DNA of 64,000 bases from Methylorubrum thiocyanatum (lineage in GTDB: Bacteria; Pseudomonadota; Alphaproteobacteria; Rhizobiales; Beijerinckiaceae): the NCBI GenBank assembly GCA_014138645.1, contig JACJIB010000001.1:620001-684000 (forward strand). The letters are read 5' to 3'. This document shows, piece by piece, positions 41,266 through 49,601 of this stretch. Under the pieces are notes generated by a model that did not search any database, was not told where the DNA came from, and saw only the letters and a program-made list of their open reading frames with translations. The translations under genes and the position numbers were made by a program. Within the stretch, counting starts at the first letter, position 1, and every line of letters starts with the position of its first letter.

Positions 41266-41934
41266 ATGAGCACGCAGCCGGGGTTCAAATCGCCGGCGGA
41301 TTGCCCCGCCATCATTCCGGTCTTCCCGCTGCCGGGGGCGCTGCTCCTGCCGCGGGGGCAGATGCCGCTCAACATCTTCGAGCCGCGCTATCTCGCCATG
41401 GTCGACGACGCCCTGCGCTCCGAGCGGATCATCGGCATGATCCAGCCGGACCTGGACGGGGGCGGCTCGCCGCTCTCGCCCCGGCTGTACCGGGTGGGCT
41501 GCGCCGGGCGGATCAGCCAGTTCGCCGAAACCGGTGACGGGCGCTACCTGATCTCGCTCACCGGAGTCAGCCGCTTCCGCGTCGAGAGCGAACTCGCCGT
41601 CACCACCGCCTACCGCCGCTGTCAGGTCTCCTACGACGCCTTCGCCCAGGATTTCGAGGCGCGGGCCGGGGAGGAGGCGGTCGATCGCGAGGGGGTGCTG
41701 CGGACCCTGCGCAACTTCATCGAGGCCAACGAGCTTCAGGTCGATTGGGCCGGCATCGAGGAGGCGCCGAACGAGGCGCTGGTCAACGCGCTCTGTATGA
41801 TGAGCCCGTTCGGCGTGCGCGAGAAGCAGGCGATGCTGGAAGCGCCCGACCTCAAGACCCGGGCCGAGGTTCTGATCGCCGTGACCGAGATGGAACTGGT
41901 CCGCGCCAGCGGCTCCGAGCCGACGCTGCAATAG
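41266..41934 (+). CDS. LON substrate-binding domain protein
   Basis: The 222-residue product consists mainly of a Lon N-terminal-like domain: IIPVFPLPGALLLPRGQMPL, NIFEPRYLAMVDDALRSERI, VGCAGRISQFAETGDGRYLI, LTGVSRFRVESE. It lacks the ATPase and protease domains of Lon. The family is widespread in alphaproteobacteria and its role is unknown, perhaps in substrate recognition. It lies between the thioredoxin protein and a Trm112 protein in one direction with short gaps, so the three genes probably form an operon. Confidence 0.92.
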   Translation: MSTQPGFKSPADCPAIIPVFPLPGALLLPRGQMPLNIFEPRYLAMVDDALRSERIIGMIQPDLDGGGSPLSPRLYRVGCAGRISQFAETGDGRYLISLTGVSRFRVESELAVTTAYRRCQVSYDAFAQDFEARAGEEAVDREGVLRTLRNFIEANELQVDWAGIEEAPNEALVNALCMMSPFGVREKQAMLEAPDLKTRAEVLIAVTEMELVRASGSEPTLQ

Positions 41935-42002
41935 TCTTTTGTCATTGAGGCGTCCCGCCGTTTCGCCGGCTGGAAGCCCGCCCCAGAGAAGCGACGAACA
42001 TC

Positions 42003-42209
42003 ATGGCCGATACCTCCACTCCGCCCGTCGAGGCGACCCGGGTCGATCCCCGCCTGCTCGAACTCCTGGTCTGTCCGCTGACCAAGGAACCGCTGGAATA
42101 CGATTCGGCCCGCGAGGAGCTGATCAGCCGATCCGCGAAGCTGGCCTACCCGATCCGCGACGGCATCCCGATCATGCTGCCGGAAGAGGCGCGCTCGCTC
42201 ACGGAGTAA
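42003..42209 (+). CDS. Trm112-family protein, 68 residues
   Basis: The product is a small Trm112/YbaR-like protein: [20 protein letters not shown] followed by [16 protein letters not shown]. In eukaryotes Trm112 activates methyltransferases; bacterial homologues are often encoded with Lon-domain genes, as here. It has only one of the zinc-site cysteines of full-length relatives (VCPLT). A hairpin terminator follows about 80 bases after the stop. Confidence 0.9.
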   Translation: MADTSTPPVEATRVDPRLLELLVCPLTKEPLEYDSAREELISRSAKLAYPIRDGIPIMLPEEARSLTE

Positions 42210-42254
42210 GACCCCGACTTCTCCCCTCTCCGTTGGCAGGATGGAGAGGGGACG

Positions 42255-42284
42255 GTCCGGCCAGGTCCGGCCAAGTCCGGCCAC
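42255..42284. repeat. Three 10-base tandem repeats
   Basis: GTCCGGCCA(A/G/C) occurs three times in a row at 42255-42284, directly upstream of the terminator stem between trm112 and the Tim44-like gene. Copy number may vary; no function is apparent. Confidence 0.6.
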
Positions 42285-42288
42285 GCAA

Positions 42289-42320
42289 AAAGGGCGCCCG
42301 GCTCTCGCCGGGCGCCCTTT
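42289..42320. terminator. Bidirectional hairpin terminator
   Basis: AAAGGGCGCCCGGC (42289-42302) pairs perfectly with GCCGGGCGCCCTTT (42307-42320) across TCTC, followed on the plus strand by CGTTTTG and preceded by AAAA for the minus strand. It serves the converging Trm112 and Tim44-like genes. Confidence 0.85.
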
Positions 42321-42340
42321 CGTTTTGCGGGTGGGGACGG

Positions 42341-43297
42341 TTAGCGTCCCTGCTGGATCGCCGAGAGCAGCCAGGGGCCGCCGGGCTCGCGCACGAAGGT
42401 CCAGAACTCCTTGGCCTCCTGCGGACCGTTCTCGACATGGCGGTTGGTGGCGCGCTCGAACACCTCATCGCGCAGGGAGAAGCGCATGGCGACGGTGGCG
42501 AACTCCACCCGGCCCTCGCGCCACGCCTCGGACAGGTCGCCCTGGAGCAGCTTCACATCCGAGATGCGGTTGACCACGCCGCGAGCGGCGTTGGCGCGCA
42601 GGTCTTCCTCGAAATAGCCGACCATCTCCGGCGTCGCGAGGCGGCGCAGGGCGGCGACGTCCTCGCGGCCATAGGCGGCCTGGATCTCGTTGAGCGAGCG
42701 CTCGAAGGCCTGGAAGTCGTCCGGCTGGACCTGCACCGGCTGCGGACGGGCAGCGCCGCCGCCATAGCCGCCGCCCATCGGGTTCATCCCGGGATTGGCG
42801 CCGCCCTGCGGCGGCGGCCCGGAGCGGGCGTAGGCGCTGTTGGCGGCCATGGCGGGCTGGCCCTCCTGACGACGGCGGAAGAAGCGCACCGCCAGCATCA
42901 CGAGGAGCGCGATCAGGCCGATCTGGAAGATCAGGCCGATGAACGAGCCGATGCCGCCGAGGCCGCCGGACAGGCCGGCGCCGAGCAGCGCGCCGATCAG
43001 GCCCGCGCCGAGCATGCCGCCGAGGAAGCCGCCGCCGAAGCGCGAGCCGCGGTTCTGCGCCGCCATGCCGGGATTGTTGAAGCCGGGGCTCGGGCTCGTC
43101 TGCGAGCGCTGGATCGGGCCCATCGCGCCCGGCGAGGTCGCGGTGGAGGGCGGCGCGCTGAAGGTCTTCGAGCCGCGCGAGCCCATGCCGCCACCGCCGC
43201 CCGGCCGCGCATCGACGGCGGGCGCTGCCAGAGCGAGCGAGGCCGCAAGCGCAAGGAGGGTCACGACGCGCCGACGGCGCGCGGGGGAGGATGTCAT
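42341..43297 (-). CDS. Tim44-like domain membrane protein
   Basis: The 318-residue product has a signal/anchor segment (RRVVTLLALAASLALAAPAV), a glycine-rich linker (RFGGGFLGGMLGAGLIGALL), a transmembrane helix at about 115-140 (IGSFIGLIFQIGLIALLVML) and a C-terminal Tim44-like domain (VQPDDFQAFERSLNEIQAAY, RDEVFERATNRHVENGPQEA, KEFWTFVREPGGPWLLSAIQ). Bacterial TimA/Tim44-like proteins bind membranes; their exact role is unclear. It converges with the trm112 gene. Confidence 0.88.
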   Translation of the reverse strand: MTSSPARRRRVVTLLALAASLALAAPAVDARPGGGGGMGSRGSKTFSAPPSTATSPGAMGPIQRSQTSPSPGFNNPGMAAQNRGSRFGGGFLGGMLGAGLIGALLGAGLSGGLGGIGSFIGLIFQIGLIALLVMLAVRFFRRRQEGQPAMAANSAYARSGPPPQGGANPGMNPMGGGYGGGAARPQPVQVQPDDFQAFERSLNEIQAAYGREDVAALRRLATPEMVGYFEEDLRANAARGVVNRISDVKLLQGDLSEAWREGRVEFATVAMRFSLRDEVFERATNRHVENGPQEAKEFWTFVREPGGPWLLSAIQQGR

Positions 43298-43460
43298 GGG
43301 TCAAAACCTCGGGTTCAGCGTGGAGGGAAGGGACAGCCCCTTGTAGATGGGGGCGTCCGAACGGGATTTTTAGTCCCGATCGGCGCCTGCATTTCGAACG
43401 GTTAAGACTGTCTCACGCTTCGCCGGGACGCGGCGCGTGCGACCCCGCACCGGAGCGGCG

Positions 43461-44573
43461 TCAGCGTGCGGCCGGGAAGACCAGCCGCACGCTGGCGCCC
43501 TCGCCGGGACGGCTCTCGATGGAGATCGTGCCGTTCTGGCGCTTCATCAGTCCGTGGACGATGGCGAGCCCGGCGCCGCGGCCGGATTCGCGGGTGGTGG
43601 CGAAGGGGGCGAGCGCCCGCGACAGCATCTCCGGCGACAGGCCGTGCCCGGTATCCGACACCGTGAGGCCGACCGCTCCGGCCTCCGGCCGCTGCAGCGA
43701 GCGGTCCCCCGGTTCCACGGCGAACAGCGCCACGCGGATGCGGCCCTGTCCCGCCATGGCCTCGCAGGCATTGGCGAGGAGGTGGCCGAGCGCCAGTTCG
43801 AGCTGGATCGGGTGGCACAGGGCCGGCGGAAGATCCTCCGGGATCGACAGGTCGAGCGCGATTCCCGGCGGCAGGGTAGGGCGGAGCCGGTCGAGGCCCG
43901 CCTGCACCGCCGCGCCGAGATCGACCGGGCGCACGTCCGGAGCGATCCGCCGGGAATGGGCGAGGAGCTGGCGGGTGAGCACCGCGGCCCGCTCGGAGGC
44001 TTCGGTGGAGCGGGTGATGGCCCGCTGGATGAACGGCTCTGGCCGGTCACCGAGGCGCCGCTTCAGCCCGTCGATGTAGCCGATCAGGATCTGCAGGAAG
44101 TTGTTGAACTCGTGCGCGACGCTGTTGGTCAGCAGCCCGAGCGCCTCCCGCTGCCGCGACAGGGCCAGGGCGTCCTCCGCGTCGCGCCGCCGCGTCACGT
44201 CCACGATCTGGCCGAGGAGGCGCGGGGTGGGGCCGGGCAGGGCGGCGAGGTGGATCTCGCCCCAGAACGAGGCGCCGGTGCCGCGGGCGAACAGCAGCTC
44301 GAAGCAACCCGTCTCGCCGCGGACCAGCGCCTCGCGCAAGGGGAGCCAGCCGGCATGATCGCCGTGGCGGCAGGCGAGGGCCTCGATCCCGTGGCCGACC
44401 AACGCGGCCTCGTCGAGGCCGGTCAGCGCCAGCAGGGCGGCGTTGACGCCCGCGATCGCCGGCCCGGCCTCCGCCGCCTCCAGGATGAGCGCGGGCAGCG
44501 GGAGCAGGGCGAGAAGGCCGGCCTCGGCCCCCGCGTCCGGGGTGGGAGGTCGGATGGCGTCGGAGGGCATCAT
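43461..44573 (-). CDS. PAS-domain sensor histidine kinase
   Basis: The 370-residue soluble product has a PAS domain (about 20-130), a dimerisation domain with the phosphorylation site in SVAHEFNNFLQILIGYI near residue 155, and a HATPase domain with N box HLLANACEAM, G1 VSDTGHGL and G2 GRGAGLAIVHG. The EFNN form of the H box is common in alphaproteobacterial and HWE-like PAS kinases. No receiver domain or partner response regulator is beside it, so its pathway is unknown. Two adjacent ATGs (44573, 44570) could be the start. Confidence 0.88.
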   Translation of the reverse strand: MMPSDAIRPPTPDAGAEAGLLALLPLPALILEAAEAGPAIAGVNAALLALTGLDEAALVGHGIEALACRHGDHAGWLPLREALVRGETGCFELLFARGTGASFWGEIHLAALPGPTPRLLGQIVDVTRRRDAEDALALSRQREALGLLTNSVAHEFNNFLQILIGYIDGLKRRLGDRPEPFIQRAITRSTEASERAAVLTRQLLAHSRRIAPDVRPVDLGAAVQAGLDRLRPTLPPGIALDLSIPEDLPPALCHPIQLELALGHLLANACEAMAGQGRIRVALFAVEPGDRSLQRPEAGAVGLTVSDTGHGLSPEMLSRALAPFATTRESGRGAGLAIVHGLMKRQNGTISIESRPGEGASVRLVFPAAR

Positions 44574-44700
44574 GCGGCGGCGCCGTCAGGCAAGGCGGGG
44601 CCGGCCGGGCGCGGGGGCGCCCGTCGGGACGGCGAGCGGGTGGAGATCGTTTCAAGGCGCGGCGCGAACATGCCCTTCAACGCCCGAACGGCGATCCGGA

Positions 44701-45402
44701 TCAGCGGTTGGCGGTGGTGACGGGCGAGGTGTCGCCGTTGAGACTCACCCAGGCCTTGCCGTCCTGTCCCTCGCGCTTGACGAAGCTGTAGCCGGTGCGC
44801 TGCCAGGGCAGCACCGCGTTGGTCTTGTTGTCGAGGATCAGGTCGCCGCGGTCGGTGCGGACCATCAACACCGCATGCCCCTCGCCGATCTCGTCGATCA
44901 CCACCGTCATGCGCAGTGCCCGGCGCGGCAGGCGCCGCTCCACCAGCATCCGGCGCTTGAGGAGCTGGATGTCCTCGCAATCGCCGAAGCCGTCATCGGG
45001 GAAGTCCCAGCGATCGACGACCCCCCAATGGGCCATGTCGGTGATCGGCTTGATGCGGGCATTGACCCGGCGGTTCACGGTGGTGAGCGTGTGCCAGAGC
45101 GCGGGCGTCAGAACGACGAGCGCCGGCTCGCCGAGGTCGACGGTGCATTCGGACGGGTAGCGGGCGCAGAAATCGTTCCAGGCGGCGACGGGCCGGGCCG
45201 GCGCACCGGGATCGGCGGCAGTCCCCGCCTCGGGCAAACCGGCGGTGCGGGCTTGGCTCGGCTGGACCGGTGCCGCGGCGCCGCCGATCAGCAGCGTGGC
45301 GCCGACGAGGGACAGATGGGCCGCCCGGCGAAGGCGCCGCCCCACGTTCCCGCGGGGGAACGCCGATCCGTCGCCGACGCTCCGAAGCACCGCGTACCGC
45401 AT
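44701..45402 (-). CDS. BTLCP transglutaminase-like cysteine protease, secreted
   Basis: The 233-residue product has a signal peptide (LRRAAHLSLVGATLLIGGAA) and a DUF920-type bacterial transglutaminase-like fold. The Cys-His-Asp triad is likely in GFGDCEDIQLLKRRML, GEGHAVLMVRTDRGD and LILDNKTN. It is closely related to the gene at 45608, with identical tails (SPVTTANR) and motifs, so the two are tandem duplicates. BTLCP proteins are associated with envelope functions and sometimes with cyclic di-GMP signalling. Confidence 0.88.
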   Translation of the reverse strand: MRYAVLRSVGDGSAFPRGNVGRRLRRAAHLSLVGATLLIGGAAAPVQPSQARTAGLPEAGTAADPGAPARPVAAWNDFCARYPSECTVDLGEPALVVLTPALWHTLTTVNRRVNARIKPITDMAHWGVVDRWDFPDDGFGDCEDIQLLKRRMLVERRLPRRALRMTVVIDEIGEGHAVLMVRTDRGDLILDNKTNAVLPWQRTGYSFVKREGQDGKAWVSLNGDTSPVTTANR

Positions 45403-45607
45403 GGCCGACCGTCCTGCAGCCCCTGTATCCCGGCAAAGCTTGCACGGGCCGAGGCCCGGCTCAATACGAAAATGAAGGAAGGGTGAAGGCGGATTGCCGC
45501 TTTCGCGGGTCATGGCGGGACAACCTCGCTCGGGCTGGCAAACCGGCCACACCGGCGGCCCGGTCCCCGCTGGCCGAGCGGGAGCGGCCCACGAAGCGGG
45601 CCGCGGA

Positions 45608-46261
45608 TCAGCGGTTCGCCGTGGTGACGGGAGAGCTTGCCCCGCCCAGCGAAACCCATGCCAGGGCGTCCTGCCCCTCGCGCTTGATGAAGACGTAGCC
45701 GGTCTCGTGCCAGGCCATCACGGCGTTGGTCTTGTTGTCGAGGATGTAGTCCCCGCGGTCGGTGACGAGGGTGAGCACGGCATGGCCCTCGCCCTTCTCG
45801 TCGATCACCACGGTCATCCGCATCGCCCGGCGCGGCAGGCCCGCCGCGGCCAGCATCCGGCGCTTGAGGAGCTGATAATCCTCGCAGTCGCCGCGGCCGT
45901 CCTCGGCGAGATCCCAGCGGTCGGGGCGGCCCCAATGCTCCTGATCGGTGACGGGCTCGATGGTCCGGTTCACCCGGCGGTTGACCGAGACGATGGTCGA
46001 CCAGATCGCGGGGGTCAGCGTGATGCGGGCCGGCTCATTCCGGTCGAAGGCGCATTCGGCCGGGTAGGACTGGCAGAACTCGGTCCAGGCCAGGATCGGC
46101 CGGGCCTCGGCGCCGGGGGTGAGGCCGGCGCCGGCCGCGGGGAGCGCGGCCATCGTCTGCGCGGTGGCCTGGGTCGCGGCGGCGTCGCAGAGGAAGCCGA
46201 GGCAGAGGGCGAGCATCGCCAGCAGCCCCGTCTTGAGATGATCCGTCCCGGTGGTGCGCAT
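45608..46261 (-). CDS. BTLCP transglutaminase-like cysteine protease, secreted (paralogue)
   Basis: The 217-residue product has a signal peptide (KTGLLAMLALCLGFLCDAAA) and the same triad segments as its neighbour (GRGDCEDYQLLKRRMLAAAG, GEGHAVLTLVTDRGD, YILDNKTNAVMAW). The tail KREGQDALAWVSLGG and SPVTTANR match the downstream paralogue. ATG 46261 follows AAGGAAACG. About 205 bases separate the copies, enough for its own control region, so the second copy may be differently expressed. Confidence 0.88.
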   Translation of the reverse strand: MRTTGTDHLKTGLLAMLALCLGFLCDAAATQATAQTMAALPAAGAGLTPGAEARPILAWTEFCQSYPAECAFDRNEPARITLTPAIWSTIVSVNRRVNRTIEPVTDQEHWGRPDRWDLAEDGRGDCEDYQLLKRRMLAAAGLPRRAMRMTVVIDEKGEGHAVLTLVTDRGDYILDNKTNAVMAWHETGYVFIKREGQDALAWVSLGGASSPVTTANR

Positions 46262-46714
46262 CGCGGCGTTTCCTTCGAACGCGGCCAGGATGTCGCCGCA
46301 CCCCCTCCGCCGCGCTGAAGCCGATCCGCGCAATTTTATCGATTCGCCCGCGCCACGATCCGCTCCTGCGCAAGGGCGAATTGCGGCTCACGGATCCGCG
46401 GCAAATGCCGGGGATCGCGTTAGGCACCGGGAAACCCTGAGGAGGGGCGGACGAGCGGCGGTCCGGGGCGACGGCCGGCGAACCCGGCGCCGGAGGCGCG
46501 GGCCGGAGGCAGGCCATTCCCGACGAGATTCGATGCCCGATCCGGCGCGACATCGCGGATGGAGGCCGGGTCGTGCTTTGCAAAGACGGAACGACGGCCG
46601 TCGGGGATCGGCGAGCCTGCACAGTAGCGTCGCTCGAAGGGGGCTCTGCCCGCTCGACGGCGCGCGGCGGAGTCCGGCAGCCGCTTCGATGCGGGGCTTA
46701 AGCCCGCATCGCCG
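46262..46714. other. 453-base interval between PilZ and BTLCP genes
   Basis: No gene is seen. The only clear feature is the near-perfect palindrome at 46688-46710 (GATGCGGGGCTTAAG then CCCGCATC), just after the PilZ stop on the minus strand and likely its terminator. The rest is GC-rich without obvious promoter or repeat structure, and presumably holds the BTLCP promoter. Confidence 0.5.
46688..46710 (-). terminator. Palindrome after the PilZ gene
   Basis: GATGCGGG (46688-46695) pairs with CCCGCATC (46703-46710), the spacer containing GCTTAAG that extends the stem with one bulge. It starts 5 bases after the PilZ stop codon. The T-run is weak, so termination efficiency is uncertain. Confidence 0.5.
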
Positions 46715-47338
46715 TCAGAGGGTGATGCCCTCGTGGAAGCGGTCGGGCGAGATCGGCAGCATGAACTGGGCGCCGATGCCGCCCTCGAAGTAGCGCACCA
46801 CGCGCCCCGGCGTGGAGCCGACCAGGAGATGCGTGCCGATGGGCGGCGCGGAGGCGGTCGCGAGCGCCACGCCCGACATCGAGATGTCGATGATCCGGGC
46901 GGCGATGAAGCGGCCGTTCTCCAGACGCAGGGTCACGCCGGGCTGGTTCGGCACGAGGCGCTCGTTGGTGCGGCCCTCCGGCAGGCCGAGACTCTCGCGG
47001 TTGGCGAGCCACATAAGCTGCGAGGCGATCTTGTCGCGCTTGCGCGGCGTCGCGTTGATCCGCATCGCGAAGCCCCCCGGCGGGTGGCGCACGATGACGC
47101 CCTCGAGCCGGCCGATCTGTTCGAGATAGAGCACGACACGTTCGCCGAGGGCACCGATCACCGCGCAGGTCAGCCGGACGCCGCCGGGCGACATATCCAC
47201 GGTCTGACACGGATATTCGCGCCGGTCGGCCAGCATGTAGCGGCCGAGCAGAGTCGCGCGCACCCGCTGATGCCGACGCTGCTCGGCGGCATAGTCAGGC
47301 AGGAGGGGGGCCATCCCGGATCGGGAAAGCTCGGTCAT
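46715..47338 (-). CDS. Two-domain PilZ protein
   Basis: The 207-residue product has two PilZ-like domains. The first has the cyclic di-GMP-binding RRHQRVRA near 23-30 and DMSPGGVR near 50; the second has DISMSGVAL near 160. The second lacks a clear RxxxR, so it may be structural. It probably reads out cyclic di-GMP made by GGDEF proteins, two of which are in this window. The start at ATG 47338 is preferred since upstream residues lack similarity. The adjacent PAS_5 gene on the same strand may be functionally linked. Confidence 0.88.
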   Translation of the reverse strand: MTELSRSGMAPLLPDYAAEQRRHQRVRATLLGRYMLADRREYPCQTVDMSPGGVRLTCAVIGALGERVVLYLEQIGRLEGVIVRHPPGGFAMRINATPRKRDKIASQLMWLANRESLGLPEGRTNERLVPNQPGVTLRLENGRFIAARIIDISMSGVALATASAPPIGTHLLVGSTPGRVVRYFEGGIGAQFMLPISPDRFHEGITL

Positions 47339-47669
47339 GTCAGCTCGGCGGTCTCGATGTCCCGACCGAATCACTACTCGCGCTGCGGTTACAAAAGACT
47401 TATTTCCAACCAGAGCCCTGTCTTGCGGGTCACGATGGCGCGATGCGGCGACGGCCGCCGCCGCCGATCCGCCTCGGTGACAGCATTCCGGACAACCGGC
47501 TGGACCGTCGGAGGCTATCCGTCGTCGCAGCGCAACGGCGCGGAGCGCATTCCGGCGAATCGAAGCATGAGCCGTGCGATGCCAAGCTGATGCCATCCGG
47601 TCCGATACGGTTCTCGACGAGGACCGTCGACCGCAATCAGCGCGCAAGACGAGACGAGGCCGCGTGGGA
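47339..47669. other. 331-base interval upstream of the PilZ gene
   Basis: No gene is visible; the interval is the PilZ upstream region and the end of the PAS_5 gene. Around 47385-47405 the bases become AT-richer (TTGGAAATAAGTCTTTTGT on the minus strand), a possible promoter, but no clean -10 at the right spacing was found. Confidence 0.4.
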
Positions 47670-48302
47670 TCAGGCGTTGCCGCGCCCGCCCTCGTGGACC
47701 AGCAGGTGACCGAACCGGACGGGCCGGGCGTCGTTGGCGGGCTCGGGCAGGGTCTCGACGAAGCTCCGCATCGCCGCAGGCTCCGGCGCGACCGTGTCGA
47801 GCACCCGCAGGGACACGGTCTCGACCCGCAGGATCGGGCGGCTTCCGAGCCAGGTCGGGATGCAGTGGGGGCTCAGAGCGCCGAGGATGCGCGCCTGGGT
47901 CTTGCCTCGGTGGCGCAGGGGCAGGAGCAGCAGTTCGAGGTCGAGGGCTTCGTCCCGGGCGGTGAAGCCGGTCAGTCCCGCCACCATGCCGACGGTGTCG
48001 TCGGTGACGGTCTCGACGAATTGCCACGGATTGGGGAAGGGCTGCGGCGGCCCGCCCCAGAGATCGACGAAGGAGCTGCCGCGCAACTCGCGCCCGAACA
48101 GGGCGCAGAGACGGGTCCCGGCGAGACGCACCGCGCTCGACCGCCGGGACGGATCGGTTTCCAGGATGAAGCTGTCGGCGAGCAGGTTGCGGATCTCGCC
48201 GGGCTCGATCTCGCCCCGCTCCGGCGCGGCCCGCTCCCCGCGCAGCCGGTCCCAATAGGCGTGAAGCTGACGGCTGGTCGGATGCTTCATGATGTTCCGC
48301 AT
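47670..48302 (-). CDS. PAS_5-family domain protein
   Basis: The product of 210 residues begins MRNIMKHPTSRQLHAYWDRL and is a single PAS_5 (DUF1489-like naming varies) domain protein, with SSAVRLAGTRLCALFGRELR, SSFVDLWGG and HCIPTWLGSRPILRVETVSL. Proteins of this type are encoded near PilZ genes in many alphaproteobacteria; they may be small sensory modules. The start could also be ATG 48290. The family name is recalled from pattern and should be checked. Confidence 0.72.
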   Translation of the reverse strand: MRNIMKHPTSRQLHAYWDRLRGERAAPERGEIEPGEIRNLLADSFILETDPSRRSSAVRLAGTRLCALFGRELRGSSFVDLWGGPPQPFPNPWQFVETVTDDTVGMVAGLTGFTARDEALDLELLLLPLRHRGKTQARILGALSPHCIPTWLGSRPILRVETVSLRVLDTVAPEPAAMRSFVETLPEPANDARPVRFGHLLVHEGGRGNA

Positions 48303-48532
48303 CGGTACGGCCCGGGTCTGAAAGGGGCTCGGTGTCTGGTCGTCACGGCACGAAAAGCCTCTCGGCGCGCCGCTTCCTGTCATCGTCCGCACACCCTATG
48401 CCGTCCCGTCCCGGCACGCTCGCGCAACCCATCCTTAACCTTAACGAGCGGTGGACCGGTTCGCCGGCATTTGACGGGTTCTGTGCCCGATTGGACCTTG
48501 CGGGGCCGCCCCTCCCGCCGACATGGTGCGGC

Positions 48533-49357
48533 ATGGATGCCTCTCCCGATCTGCCGCGCCAGGGCCGCGTTCCCGTCTTCAACCTGCCGGGGATCGTCAC
48601 GATCTCGATCGCGGTCCTGGCCGCGATCCACGGTCTCCGCAGCGTCCTGCCGGACGAGACCGACCTGTCGGTGCTCCTGAACCTCGCCTTCATCCCCGCC
48701 CGCTGGACCGCCGCGTTCGATCCCGGATCGGCGGCCGAGATCATCCGGGCGGCGGGGGAGGGGGCGGGCGGGCCCGAGATCGCCTCGGCACGGCAGGACT
48801 TCGCCCGCTATCTCGTCGCCGATCCGTCGGCGATGCCCTGGACCGGCGCGACCTATGCCCTGCTGCACGGCTCCTGGGTCCACCTGATCTTCAACGCGGT
48901 GTGGCTCGCCGTCTTCGGCACCCCGGTGGCGCGCCGCTACGGCGTCCTGCGCTACGGCTTGCTGGCGCTCGCCGGCATCGTCGCGGGCGCCGTCGTCCAC
49001 CTCCTCGTCGATCCCTACAGCCTCATGCCCCTGGTCGGCGCCTCGGCCGGCATCTCGGCCCTGATGGCGGCGGCGGCCCGCTTCGTGTTCCAGCCTCCGC
49101 CGGCCTTCGTCGCCGGGGCGCCCTGGCAGCTCCCGCCGCGGCCGAGGCTGCAGACGATTCCCGAACTGATGCGCAACCGCCCGGCGGTGCTGTTCCTCGC
49201 CGTCTGGTTCGTCACCAACCTGCTGTTCGGCGTCCTCGCGCTCCCGCTCGGAGGCAATGAGGGGCCGATCGCCTGGGACGCGCATCTCGGCGGCTTTGCC
49301 GCCGGCTTCTTCCTGCTGCCGCTGATGGAACGGGGTTCTATCCGTCCGCACGGATAA
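48533..49357 (+). CDS. Rhomboid-family intramembrane serine protease
   Basis: The 274-residue product has about six transmembrane helices with LLHGSWVHLIFNAVWL, the catalytic serine in GASAGISAL and the catalytic histidine in WDAHLGGFAAGF. It cleaves membrane proteins within the bilayer. An inserted loop (about 175-195, FQPPPAFVAGAPWQLPPRPR) separates the helix carrying the serine from the later ones. ATG 48533 gives the usual short N terminus before helix 1. Confidence 0.9.
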   Translation: MDASPDLPRQGRVPVFNLPGIVTISIAVLAAIHGLRSVLPDETDLSVLLNLAFIPARWTAAFDPGSAAEIIRAAGEGAGGPEIASARQDFARYLVADPSAMPWTGATYALLHGSWVHLIFNAVWLAVFGTPVARRYGVLRYGLLALAGIVAGAVVHLLVDPYSLMPLVGASAGISALMAAAARFVFQPPPAFVAGAPWQLPPRPRLQTIPELMRNRPAVLFLAVWFVTNLLFGVLALPLGGNEGPIAWDAHLGGFAAGFFLLPLMERGSIRPHG

Positions 49358-49535
49358 AAGATCGTCGCGGAGTACGCCCCGCGCATTCGCGGCCAGCCTG
49401 AAGGGAGCAGGCAAACTAGAGTTGCATCAAGAGCTTAGGAAAAGCCTGACACCGGTCTGTGTGTCGCCACTGCCACGTTGGGATTATTTGGAATTGAGGC
49501 GGCAATAAAACGTGCCACTCGCCCGTCGATAAAAC

Positions 49536-49581
49536 GAACGAAGCCGGATTAAAACCAAACTATCAAATGTTTGCTTCGTTC
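49536..49581 (+). repeat. 9-bp inverted repeat in the transporter leader
   Basis: GAACGAAGC (49536-49544) pairs exactly with GCTTCGTTC (49573-49581) across an AT-rich 28-base loop. It lies just before the GGAG of the gene at 49602 and may modulate its translation or mark an operator. Confidence 0.5.
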
Positions 49582-49601
49582 CTGATGGAGAGTGGATCCC
49601 G

